Of a DNA stretch of 13,415 nucleotides, positions 1-6,860 are shown one piece after another; position 1 is the stretch's first letter; the number at the start of each line of letters is the position of its first letter. The stretch spans positions 1 through 13,415 of the forward strand of contig WLHW01000028.1 of NCBI GenBank assembly GCA_009702525.1, written 5' to 3'. The notes beneath the pieces are model-generated. The model was not told the origin of the DNA, ran no database searches, and saw only the letters and a program-made list of their open reading frames with translations. Origin of the DNA: Actinomycetota bacterium (lineage in GTDB: Bacteria; Actinomycetota; Actinomycetes; Nanopelagicales; Nanopelagicaceae). A program made the position numbers and the translations under genes.

Positions 1-99
1 AACTGCGAGTATCCATGCGGTGACGGAACGATTGCAAAGTTCGGTGCAGCTATGTCAACCATGGGCTATATGTCCGGCCACTTTACGGTGAAGGGATAA
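1..99 (+). CDS. C-terminal fragment of a small Cys/Met-rich, probable cupredoxin-like protein
   Basis: Only the last 32 codons are in the window; the frame is open to the left edge and ends with TAA at 97-99, six bases before the ctaC start, so it is almost certainly the upstream member of the oxidase operon. The visible tail has a CEYPCG segment, then three Met residues (AAMSTMGYM) and ends SGHFTVKG, the look of the copper-binding loop and last beta strand of a cupredoxin. The C-x3-C-G spacing resembles the CuA loop of oxidase subunit II, but the His expected four residues after the second Cys is absent and the Met lies further away. It could be a copper-carrying electron donor or an accessory subunit. 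The fold is inferred from the tail and position only. Confidence 0.5.
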   Translation, partial: NCEYPCGDGTIAKFGAAMSTMGYMSGHFTVKG

Positions 100-105
100 G
101 GCGCG

Positions 106-876
106 ATGTCTGAACAAATGACTCCTCAAACACCACAGTGGTGGAAGAAGCCCGATGTAAAGAAGACTGCAATCCTGTGGGTTATCTGCACCGCAGTAAT
201 TGGCTATGTGGGAGTTGAATTCCATGTTCGTAACATGGTTCGCCCAGCCTCTGAAACTATGAGTGGTGTAATTAGTTTGATGCGCATCTTTACATGGGCT
301 GCAGCTCCAGTTGCCGGCCTTGTTGCAGCAATGTGTTTGACGGTTTTAACGTCCAAGCGCCATTATGGGGATAACCCTCCGGCAGAGGCAGATCACCAAA
401 TAAGTAACTCACCGCGAGCAACCAGTTTGTGGATTGTGGTTTCAGCCTTTCTTTGCTTATTTGCATTAATTACCGGATTCATCGTTATTCAAAAAGACGC
501 TGTAGCACTTTTGGATAAAAATGCAATACAAATTAACGTCACCGGCCAGCAGTGGCTCTGGAGTATTGACTATCCAAATGGCGCGCGCAGTGAAGATTTA
601 TATCTTCCTGTAAATAAGCCAGTCGTCTTTCATGTGACTAGCGTGGACGTAAAACACTCATTCTGGATTGTTCAAATGGGAGTAAAGATTGACGCTAATC
701 CTGGCTATGTTACGGAAACCGCAGTAACTCCAGACAAGATAGGTGTTTTCGATTTGAGGTGTGCAGAACTTTGCGGTTTGCTCCACGCATATATGCAAAC
801 CAAAGTACATATTGTAAGCCAAGCTGATTACGATGCTTGGTTAAGTGTTCATGCAACGATGGAGAAAGGCGCCTAA
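106..876 (+). CDS. ctaC: Cytochrome c oxidase subunit II (CuA subunit)
   Basis: This 256-residue protein carries the CuA centre that takes electrons from the donor and passes them to heme a of subunit I. The periplasmic cupredoxin domain (about 140-240) has the full CuA ligand set: H184 in KHSFW, then CAELCGLLHAYM with C219, C223, H227 and M230; E221 supplies the backbone ligand and the usual Mg-bridging Glu. The aromatic electron-entry stretch GQQWLWSIDYP (147-157) precedes it. There are three hydrophobic stretches (about 21-38, 60-82, 107-128) rather than the usual two, with no cleavable signal or lipobox. That gives a cytoplasmic N-terminus and an outside CuA domain. There is no C-terminal heme c motif. 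ATG 106 follows AAGGGA at 91-96. The stop shares one base with ctaD (TAATG). Confidence 0.96.
   Translation: MSEQMTPQTPQWWKKPDVKKTAILWVICTAVIGYVGVEFHVRNMVRPASETMSGVISLMRIFTWAAAPVAGLVAAMCLTVLTSKRHYGDNPPAEADHQISNSPRATSLWIVVSAFLCLFALITGFIVIQKDAVALLDKNAIQINVTGQQWLWSIDYPNGARSEDLYLPVNKPVVFHVTSVDVKHSFWIVQMGVKIDANPGYVTETAVTPDKIGVFDLRCAELCGLLHAYMQTKVHIVSQADYDAWLSVHATMEKGA
861..869 (+). promoter_or_regulatory. Ribosome binding site deciding the ctaD start
   Basis: GGAGAAAGG lies in the last codons of ctaC, six bases before ATG 876. It favours 876 over the in-frame ATG at 837, which would overlap ctaC by 40 bases and add a non-conserved leader of 13 residues. Confidence 0.7.
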
Positions 877-2738
877 TGACAACCGTAATGAGCAAACCAG
901 TCTCAGCTCCAGGAAAATCAATAGTCGAGAAGCTCAACTTCTTTACTGCTCTTGCACTAGGTGCCATCAGCGCAATCGTTGTATGGAGACTTGCACTGCA
1001 AATTTTGCCGGAAGATACAGAAGTACGTTTATTTACGCGAGAAGATAAAATTACGCTTCTTTCAATGACTGCTTGGTTCATTGGATTCATGACTGGAATT
1101 GGTGCTTTGGTTGGTCCATTCCGCTGGCTCATGGGTAAAGATCTCACCCATGAAGAAAATATGTTTTTAGCTGGAAAAGATATGGGCGTTAAGCGATATT
1201 TCAGATATACAACTGACCACAAAGTTGTAGGAATACAGTACTTAGTTATCACTATGGTGATTTTTGGTATTGGTGGAATATTAGCGATGCTTATCCGTAC
1301 AAATTTAGGAACACCTGAAGGCGGATGGATTCATCCTCAGGCTTATAACTCAATAGTCGGAACGCATGGAATCATCATGATCGTTGGAACCATCATTATG
1401 GTCACCGGACCATTTGGTAACTTCATCATGCCGATCATGATTGGTGCCAGAGACATGGCATTTCCACGCTTAAATGCTTTGAGTTTCTGGCTCATTGTTG
1501 CGGCAGCCGTACCACTTATTTGGGCACAGTTTATAGGTGGGATATCTACAGGTTGGTCTGCATATAACCCATTAGCAGGACAGGGTCCATTAGGTATGGA
1601 CGGCTACATCATGTTTATCTGTATTTTTGCAATTTCAACAATGGTTGCTGGTGCAAATATCACCACAACTGTTGTGAAGATGCGCGCAAAGGGAATGACG
1701 TGGAACCGCACACCAATCTTTATCTACGGAGTGGTTGCATCGGTTGCACTTGCGCTACCTGCTTTTCCGGTCTTCTTCTTATCTCAGATTTTGTCAGCAT
1801 TTGATCGCGCACTAGATACTTCTTTCTATAACACTGCAGGCGGTGGAAGCGGCTGGTTATATGAAAACTTATTTTGGATCATGGGTCACCCAGAGGTTTA
1901 TGTAATTCTTATTCCAGCCGTGGCAGCTCTTATGGAAATGGCACCAGTATTTACTCGTCGCCCACTGTTTAGCTTTAATGTTGCGGTAATGGGAATTGCC
2001 GGAATCTCTGGCCTGTCAGTTCTTGTTTGGGCTCACCATATGTACATTTCGGGTTGGGCACCATTACTTAATACTCCATTTATGTTAACAACCGAACTTA
2101 TTTCGATCCCAACTGGAATGATATTTTTAGTTCTTATTGGCACGTTATGGCGAGGACGACTGTGGATGACAATGCCATTGATGTCAATCTTCGCATTGCT
2201 ATGGAACTTCATGATTGGTGGAGTTACGGGAATTTACCTTTCAGACGTGCCAGCTGATGCATTCTTACATGGCTCTATGTATGTCACCGCACACTTCCAT
2301 TACACACTGATGGGTGCCGGTTTAACTGGTGCGTTGGCAGCTCTTGTCTACTGGTTCCCAGCAATGACGGGGCGCATGTTTGATAAAAAACTAAGTTGGA
2401 TTGCTTTCTGGATGGTGCAAATTGGCTTCAATATCGCCTTTGTTGGGATGTTTGCGGTCGGCTTAGCCGGTCAACCACGACGTGTTGAAGCATATGCACC
2501 AACTTTTAATACGGGAAACATGATTACAACAGGCGGTGCTTATTTAATTATGGCAGGCATGCTGGTCTTGCTCTATGGAGTTATCACTTCATGGACAAGT
2601 GGAGTGAAAGCACCTAAAAATCCATGGCAGGCAAAGACTCTCGAATGGACAGTTGGATATCCAGTTCCGCTTGAGAATTTTGACGTTCTTCCTGTAGTTA
2701 CTTCTGATCCTTACGGTTATGGAAAGGCAAAGTCATGA
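876..2738 (+). CDS. ctaD: Cytochrome c oxidase subunit I, divergent A-type-like heme-copper oxidase
   Basis: This is the catalytic subunit, 620 residues, reducing O2 at a heme-CuB site. Conserved residues: H164 (GTHG) and H475 for the low-spin heme, H473 for the high-spin heme, H338 (GHPEVY), H387 and H388 (HHMY) for CuB, Y342 for the His-Tyr crosslink, E340 and D193 (RDMAFPR), N187 and N200 for the D-channel, and R535-R536 near the propionates. Oddities: two extra hydrophobic helices at about 22-44 and 59-87 precede the usual start of the core (YTTDHKVVG). The K-channel Lys after IPTG is Ile416. A Glu (E407) lies earlier in the same helix. The usual HDT of the Mg site reads HGS (G466). The tyrosine argues for O2 rather than NO reduction. 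The start at 876 is set by its Shine-Dalgarno site. The stop overlaps the ctaE ATG (ATGA). Confidence 0.95.
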   Translation: MTTVMSKPVSAPGKSIVEKLNFFTALALGAISAIVVWRLALQILPEDTEVRLFTREDKITLLSMTAWFIGFMTGIGALVGPFRWLMGKDLTHEENMFLAGKDMGVKRYFRYTTDHKVVGIQYLVITMVIFGIGGILAMLIRTNLGTPEGGWIHPQAYNSIVGTHGIIMIVGTIIMVTGPFGNFIMPIMIGARDMAFPRLNALSFWLIVAAAVPLIWAQFIGGISTGWSAYNPLAGQGPLGMDGYIMFICIFAISTMVAGANITTTVVKMRAKGMTWNRTPIFIYGVVASVALALPAFPVFFLSQILSAFDRALDTSFYNTAGGGSGWLYENLFWIMGHPEVYVILIPAVAALMEMAPVFTRRPLFSFNVAVMGIAGISGLSVLVWAHHMYISGWAPLLNTPFMLTTELISIPTGMIFLVLIGTLWRGRLWMTMPLMSIFALLWNFMIGGVTGIYLSDVPADAFLHGSMYVTAHFHYTLMGAGLTGALAALVYWFPAMTGRMFDKKLSWIAFWMVQIGFNIAFVGMFAVGLAGQPRRVEAYAPTFNTGNMITTGGAYLIMAGMLVLLYGVITSWTSGVKAPKNPWQAKTLEWTVGYPVPLENFDVLPVVTSDPYGYGKAKS

Positions 2739-3337
2739 GCGTCGAGACACATGCACACCACGAACACCCTGATGTAGTTGGAAGTCGCAATCGACTTGGC
2801 GTAATCCTTATTCTCGTCGCAGACATTGCGTTTGCACTAAGTATGGTTTTTGTCTACTTCTATCTTCGTGGTCAAAATGTCAATGACATGTGGCTACCTG
2901 CTGCGACGTCAGATCATCCAGCAATCTTGCCGCTTTCAGCAACAGCAGGTTGGACTGTAACTGCAATTGCAGCCTTTGGTTTACTTGCGCATTTCTATGG
3001 CCTCAAAGGCGTGCGATCAGGAAACCAAACTCAACTTAAATTGGGTTCATTAGTAGCATTGGTTGCATCAGTAGTAGCAATTGTTTATCAATTTAATACA
3101 ATTGCAACTGCACCTTTTACTTTCTCGGATGGTGCCTATGTTTCATGTTTCTATATGTTTGCGATTCTAAACTTTGTCCACATTATGCTGACAATCTTTA
3201 TTTCGCTTGGAAACTGGAACCGTGCACGACTTGGAATCTATAACTCAGACCACTGGCATGTAGACATCGTTAATGTTTGGTGGGTCTGGATGACTGTGTC
3301 ATCATTGCTAGGTGCATTCGCCCTCACTTACCCATAA
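2735..3337 (+). CDS. ctaE: Cytochrome c oxidase subunit III
   Basis: This 200-residue membrane protein has five hydrophobic segments (about 21-44, 68-90, 101-121, 134-158, 176-198), the short five-helix form of subunit III usual in Actinobacteria and many other bacteria. The core helix reads GVILILVADIAFALSMVFVYFYLR, split here only by membrane position (21-44), where the usual Ser-Glu is Ala-Asp (D30). H149 in NFVHIM and the closing WHVDIVNVWW (174-183) match the family's His-containing helix and its WHFVDxVW-type end. The His-rich N-terminus (HAHHEHP) is typical. It supports the stability and D-channel function of subunit I rather than doing redox chemistry. Its ATG overlaps the ctaD stop by four bases, so translation is probably coupled. 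The next gene starts inside its 3' end. Confidence 0.92.
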   Translation: MSVETHAHHEHPDVVGSRNRLGVILILVADIAFALSMVFVYFYLRGQNVNDMWLPAATSDHPAILPLSATAGWTVTAIAAFGLLAHFYGLKGVRSGNQTQLKLGSLVALVASVVAIVYQFNTIATAPFTFSDGAYVSCFYMFAILNFVHIMLTIFISLGNWNRARLGIYNSDHWHVDIVNVWWVWMTVSSLLGAFALTYP

Positions 3338-4223
3338 AAATAGCTCAAACTGGATCAGCCTCTACATCGCATTAGGCGTTGTCTGGGGCTGTTCCTTTAT
3401 ATTCATCAAGTTAGGTCTTGAGTTCTTAACGCCTATAGGCGTGGCTTTTGGGCGAGTATCACTCGGCGCGTTGACTTTAGTTTTTTGGGCACGTTTTAAA
3501 GGAATTGAGTTGCCTCGAAGCAAAAAACTCTGGCTTCATCTCTGGGTAGTAGCGCTGATGCTAAATGTAGTTCCTGGGTTTTTGTTTGCTTTTGCCGAAA
3601 CTAAAGTGACATCGATTTTGGCGGGAATTATCAACGCAGTTACACCGCTAATGACACTTCTTGCAATCATGATTGCTTTTCGTGAAGAAAGACCTAAGAA
3701 CTATCAAGTGCTTGGATTATTGTTGGGTTTTGTTGGAGTACTAACCGTTCTAGGCGCATGGAATGGCTTAGGAACAAATCCATTGATTGCCGTGTTAGCA
3801 CTTTTACTAGCAGTGACATGTTACGGAGTTTCATTTCCTTACTCACGTAAATATGTCCTACCTCATAAGTTAAGGCCCGAAGCAATTGCAGCTGCACAAG
3901 TCTCGATGGGGGCACTTACACTTCTTCCCTTTTATCTTATGGATGGAATTGCCAAAGATGAATATCGACCTGGACCTGTATTCGCCATGATTGCACTCGG
4001 AGTATTTGGTAGCGGCTTTGCTTATATTTGGAACTTTAAAATTATGGAAGCTGCAGGAAGCGCGATTGCAAGTACGGTTACGTATGTAACACCACTAGTT
4101 GCCGTAATAGTTGGAATTATCTTTTTAGGCGAGAGAGTAAGTTGGTATGAACCAGTCGGCGCAGCAATAGTTCTGTTGGGCGCAGCCATCGGGCAGGCCC
4201 GCATTAAAATATTTAATCGATGA
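3312..4223 (+). CDS. EamA/DMT-family transporter
   Basis: This 303-residue, ten-helix protein is made of two EamA repeats (about 17-147 and 160-297), the drug/metabolite transporter fold. Family hallmarks include GVVWGCSFIFIKLGL at the first helix, AGIINAVTPLMT at the end of repeat one, and ASTVTYVTPLVAVIVG followed by FLGERVS in repeat two. The substrate cannot be read from sequence; amino acids, metabolites or drugs are all known for the family. The start is the GTG at 3312, directly after an in-frame TAG and overlapping ctaE by 26 bases. No other ATG/GTG/TTG occurs before the first helix, so it is probably translated by coupling to ctaE. Its stop overlaps the end of the convergent permease by 11 bases. 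A role linked to the oxidase is not evident. Confidence 0.88.
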   Translation: MHSPSLTHKNSSNWISLYIALGVVWGCSFIFIKLGLEFLTPIGVAFGRVSLGALTLVFWARFKGIELPRSKKLWLHLWVVALMLNVVPGFLFAFAETKVTSILAGIINAVTPLMTLLAIMIAFREERPKNYQVLGLLLGFVGVLTVLGAWNGLGTNPLIAVLALLLAVTCYGVSFPYSRKYVLPHKLRPEAIAAAQVSMGALTLLPFYLMDGIAKDEYRPGPVFAMIALGVFGSGFAYIWNFKIMEAAGSAIASTVTYVTPLVAVIVGIIFLGERVSWYEPVGAAIVLLGAAIGQARIKIFNR

Positions 4224-5394
4224 TAAAACCATCAGTAATTGGTCCAAGATCTATACCGGCTGCGGCGTGATCGCTCTTTTCGCCCCGTGCCAACTGTGCC
4301 GCATGAGCTTTGTTATGCCAGCGCTCCTCGATTTTGCCGTATTTCCACAGCAATAATGCAATACTCCACACAATCACAAATGAACCGACAATAAAGTAGC
4401 CTGCATTATTTAGATTAAATGCTAGTGCGTAGTCCCAAAAACCACCAGTGAGATTAAGTTGTCGGGCAAATACTTGGCACAGTTCGAGGCCGCCAACAAA
4501 GAATGCAACTGATACAGATAAACCAGTAATAATGATGTTGTAGTAGACCTTGCGAACTGGCTTTGAAAAAGCCCAACCATATGCAAAGTTCATAAATGAT
4601 CCATCGATAGTATCAAGTAGACTCATTCCACCGGCAAAAAAGAGTGGAAGAGAGATTATTGCCCACCACGGTAAACCTGCAATGACAGATGATCCCGCTA
4701 AAACAAGTAAGCCAATCTCGGTTGCCGTATCAAAACCTAAGCCGAACAAAATACCCAACGGATACATTTTCCATGAGGCATCAATTCGTCGAGCGATTGG
4801 GCCAAAGAAGCGCATAAGAAATCCGCGAGAGTCTAAATGTTTTTCTAACTCTTCTTCGTTGTAAGTACCTTTACGCATGTGGATGAAAACTTTGACGATA
4901 GAGATTAAAATAACTAAATTTAAAATTGCGATCAGCATTAAAAAAGTTCCACTCACGGTAGTACCTATTAAGCCGGTGTAGTGATGTAGCGAAGAGTTTT
5001 CGTCTTTAAGCTGTGAGCCAAGAGCTTTTATACCAAAGTTGAGCAGCATTGCTAAAACAAAAACAACAGATGAGTGTCCAAGAGAGAAGAAAAAGCCAAC
5101 AGCCAGTGGGCGTTTGCCTTCCGACATCAACTTACGTGTTGTGTTATCGATGGCACTGATGTGGTCGGCATCAAATGCGTGGCGCATACCTAGCGTGTAC
5201 GCGAGGGCAGCAGTTCCCCAACCAAACAACGATCCATCACTAAGAATGTAATTACCGGTTGTGGCCTTCCACATGAGTAAAGCGCCAGCGACGTGCAAGA
5301 AGAGGATGAATCCAAACATGGCCGCCATGCGCCGCCATTCGTCCTTAGTAAGACGTTGGGGGGCAGGGGCTGGCTTAGCTATAACGACGTTCAT
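4213..5394 (-). CDS. NiCoT-family nickel/cobalt permease (HoxN/NixA type)
   Basis: This 393-residue secondary transporter has about eight membrane segments and imports Ni2+ and/or Co2+. All four family signatures are present: RHAFDADHI (71-79, the HX4DH metal motif with H72, D77 and H78), FFSLGHSSVVF (102-112), LGFDTATEIGLL (219-230), and GMSLLDTIDGSFM (256-268) continuing to FAYGWAF. A charged cytoplasmic loop lies at about 174-207. The sequence cannot settle Ni versus Co, but the Nur-like operator in the promoter points to nickel. ATG 5394 follows a close AGGGGG. Codons 1-20 form a short soluble N-terminus. The gene is monocistronic here, converges on the EamA gene with an 11-base overlap, and diverges from the secreted dimethylformamidase-like gene. 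Confidence 0.94.
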   Translation of the reverse strand: MNVVIAKPAPAPQRLTKDEWRRMAAMFGFILFLHVAGALLMWKATTGNYILSDGSLFGWGTAALAYTLGMRHAFDADHISAIDNTTRKLMSEGKRPLAVGFFFSLGHSSVVFVLAMLLNFGIKALGSQLKDENSSLHHYTGLIGTTVSGTFLMLIAILNLVILISIVKVFIHMRKGTYNEEELEKHLDSRGFLMRFFGPIARRIDASWKMYPLGILFGLGFDTATEIGLLVLAGSSVIAGLPWWAIISLPLFFAGGMSLLDTIDGSFMNFAYGWAFSKPVRKVYYNIIITGLSVSVAFFVGGLELCQVFARQLNLTGGFWDYALAFNLNNAGYFIVGSFVIVWSIALLLWKYGKIEERWHNKAHAAQLARGEKSDHAAAGIDLGPITDGFIID

Positions 5395-5406
5395 GAGCCC
5401 CCTAGA

Positions 5407-5421
5407 TGCAAATGATTTGCA
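5407..5421 (-). promoter_or_regulatory. Nur-box-like operator of the nickel permease
   Basis: TGCAAATGATTTGCA is a perfect 7-bp inverted repeat around one central base. Read as TGCAA-N5-TTGCA it matches the core of the Nur (nickel-dependent Fur-family repressor) box described in Streptomyces, tTGCaa-N5-ttGCAA. It lies 12 bases upstream of the permease ATG, just downstream of the predicted -10 box, and would cover about +1 to +15 of the transcript. That is a blocking position for a repressor. Site and symmetry are seen directly; Nur binding is inferred, and another Fur-family regulator is possible. Confidence 0.7.
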
Positions 5422-5428
5422 GGTAGAA

Positions 5429-5457
5429 AGTGTAAAACAGGCTCACAGGGCTGTCTA
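5429..5457 (-). promoter_or_regulatory. Predicted promoter of the nickel permease
   Basis: On the minus strand a -35 TAGACA (5457-5452, five of six to TTGACA) and a -10 TACACT (5434-5429) are 17 bases apart. Transcription would start near 5422, at the edge of the inverted repeat, leaving a leader of about 28 bases. No riboswitch would fit in this leader. Confidence 0.55.
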
Positions 5458-5470
5458 TTTGAAAGCAACC

Positions 5471-5476
5471 TACAGT
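5471..5476 (+). promoter_or_regulatory. -10 box for a probable leaderless transcript
   Basis: TACAGT lies seven bases before ATG 5484, so the transcript would begin at or next to the start codon. No Shine-Dalgarno sequence is present. The same TACAGTTAG string precedes the beta-propeller gene at 12712-12720 (minus). No clear -35 box is seen. Confidence 0.5.
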
Positions 5477-5483
5477 TAGACCC

Positions 5484-6806
5484 ATGAAGCGGTTGATCAG
5501 CCTGAGCCTTCTCCTGGGCCTGATTGCCCCTGTATCGGCGCAGGCACAGAGCTGTGGGTGGGATCAAAAGCCTGGTTGGGTGGCCCGCGAGAATCTTCGC
5601 ACTGGCACTAGTGATTGGGCTAAAGATATACCGCTACGTCTGAGTGCTGATTTTTCACGGCGCAAGAAGATGCCGCGCATTGAAGGTTACTTGGATGCAA
5701 CAAGTATTGGATGTGGTTCAACAACACGACTAACAATCACAGGTGCTAACTCCGCAGATATCGCTTTGTATCGAATCGGTTATTACCAAGGTAAAGGCGC
5801 TCGCTTAGTGGCAACAATTAAATCAGCGCGCAGCATTAGTGCAACCTCAAAGACACTACCAGGTCAGTATTTAGTAAAACTCACATCAACCGGTCGTGCA
5901 CCAACTTTTATTCCACTAATAATTCGCTCAACCAATAATTCAAGTGACATAACTTTTATCTCATCGGTAATGACATGGCAGGCGTATAACCAGTGGGGTG
6001 GTTATTCTCTATATAAAGGCCCCGATGGAAAAAGTGAAACCAAGAGTCAACAGGTTTCATTTAATAGACCTTATGATGGAGACGGTGCTGGCCAATTTAG
6101 GTATATGGAGCAGCCGCTTGTAACGTTAATTGAAAAGTTAGGAATAGATACAAACTACATCACGGATATGGATCTCGATAAGATTTCAGAAATTTCTTCC
6201 ACATCAATAGTTTTTGGTGGGCATAGCGAATACTGGACCCAGCATATGCGCGCACAAGTTGAACATTCAGTTGCGTCGGGGACTAACCTAATTATTTTTG
6301 GAGGCAATACGGCGTACGCGCAAACTGAACTACAGAATAGAGAACTTATAGGGCGACTTCCTTATCGCGAACTAGGTAATCCTGAGTCGCTACTAATTGG
6401 TTCACAATACTTTGCGCTCGGAGTCAAGAAAGATTTAGAGTCACAGAATAAATGGCCGTTTTCAGTGTTAGGAGAAAATGCAGTCATTAAAGGTGTTTAC
6501 GGATATGAAGCAGATACAGCCATGGGCACCAAGGGTCCGGGAGTTGAAATTTTGGCACGGGCGACGATAAGTCCTACTGAAAAGGGTTGGGTAGCAATGT
6601 CTACCTATTACACCGCTCCAAGTGGTGCCAGCGTCCTAAATATGGGTACTAATGGCTGGGTGTGTGGCATGGAGAATCGATGTCCGTGGGGTCACACCTT
6701 TGATACTCAAACGCAGAATCAGATTAAGAGAGTGACATCGGCGGTGCTGAAGGCTGCGCAATCTCGAAAATGGAGGGTGGCTCAGATTGATATTCCCGCC
6801 CGTTAG
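5484..6806 (+). CDS. Secreted N,N-dimethylformamidase large-subunit-like protein
   Basis: This 440-residue protein has a signal peptide (KR, a hydrophobic stretch at 4-17, cleavage probably after AQA at 19-21). The rest resembles the C-terminal domain of the N,N-dimethylformamidase beta subunit family: an N-terminal beta region with YRIGYYQGKGARLV (96-109), then MTWQAYNQWGGYSLY (163-177), FGGHSEYW (244-251) and FGGNTAY (272-278), a glutamine-amidotransferase-like fold. In DMFase the active site is a mononuclear iron held by two Tyr and one Glu. E249 and Tyr168 or Tyr174 are candidates here, but I have not aligned them to ligands. True DMFase is a larger cytoplasmic enzyme with a small partner subunit. 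Neither feature is seen, so the substrate is unknown and DMF hydrolysis should not be assumed. It is probably transcribed alone from a leaderless promoter. Confidence 0.78.
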   Translation: MKRLISLSLLLGLIAPVSAQAQSCGWDQKPGWVARENLRTGTSDWAKDIPLRLSADFSRRKKMPRIEGYLDATSIGCGSTTRLTITGANSADIALYRIGYYQGKGARLVATIKSARSISATSKTLPGQYLVKLTSTGRAPTFIPLIIRSTNNSSDITFISSVMTWQAYNQWGGYSLYKGPDGKSETKSQQVSFNRPYDGDGAGQFRYMEQPLVTLIEKLGIDTNYITDMDLDKISEISSTSIVFGGHSEYWTQHMRAQVEHSVASGTNLIIFGGNTAYAQTELQNRELIGRLPYRELGNPESLLIGSQYFALGVKKDLESQNKWPFSVLGENAVIKGVYGYEADTAMGTKGPGVEILARATISPTEKGWVAMSTYYTAPSGASVLNMGTNGWVCGMENRCPWGHTFDTQTQNQIKRVTSAVLKAAQSRKWRVAQIDIPAR

Positions 6807-6844
6807 TAAGTATTTGCGTATAGAGTCACGTAAAGAGTTTGCAC

Positions 6845-6852
6845 AGGAGAGG
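6845..6852 (+). promoter_or_regulatory. Strong ribosome binding site for the GTG start of the TPR gene
   Basis: AGGAGAGG lies eight bases before GTG 6861, by far the best Shine-Dalgarno site in the window. It supports a GTG start over the internal ATG six codons later (6879). Confidence 0.75.
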
Positions 6853-6860
6853 CGGGCTGC

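Noticed and set aside
837..875. In-frame upstream ATG for ctaD giving 13 more residues.
   Set aside because: It overlaps ctaC by 40 bases and has no ribosome binding site; ATG 876 has GGAGAAAGG six bases upstream and the common TAATG junction.
876..2738. Subunit I as a nitric oxide reductase rather than an oxidase.
   Set aside because: The active-site tyrosine (Y342 in HPEVY) and the D-channel residues of O2 reductases are present, and the CuA subunit is complete.
5395..5483. Cobalamin or NiCo riboswitch ahead of the metal permease.
   Set aside because: The predicted leader is about 28 bases and the whole gap is 89 bases; no conserved riboswitch core is visible.
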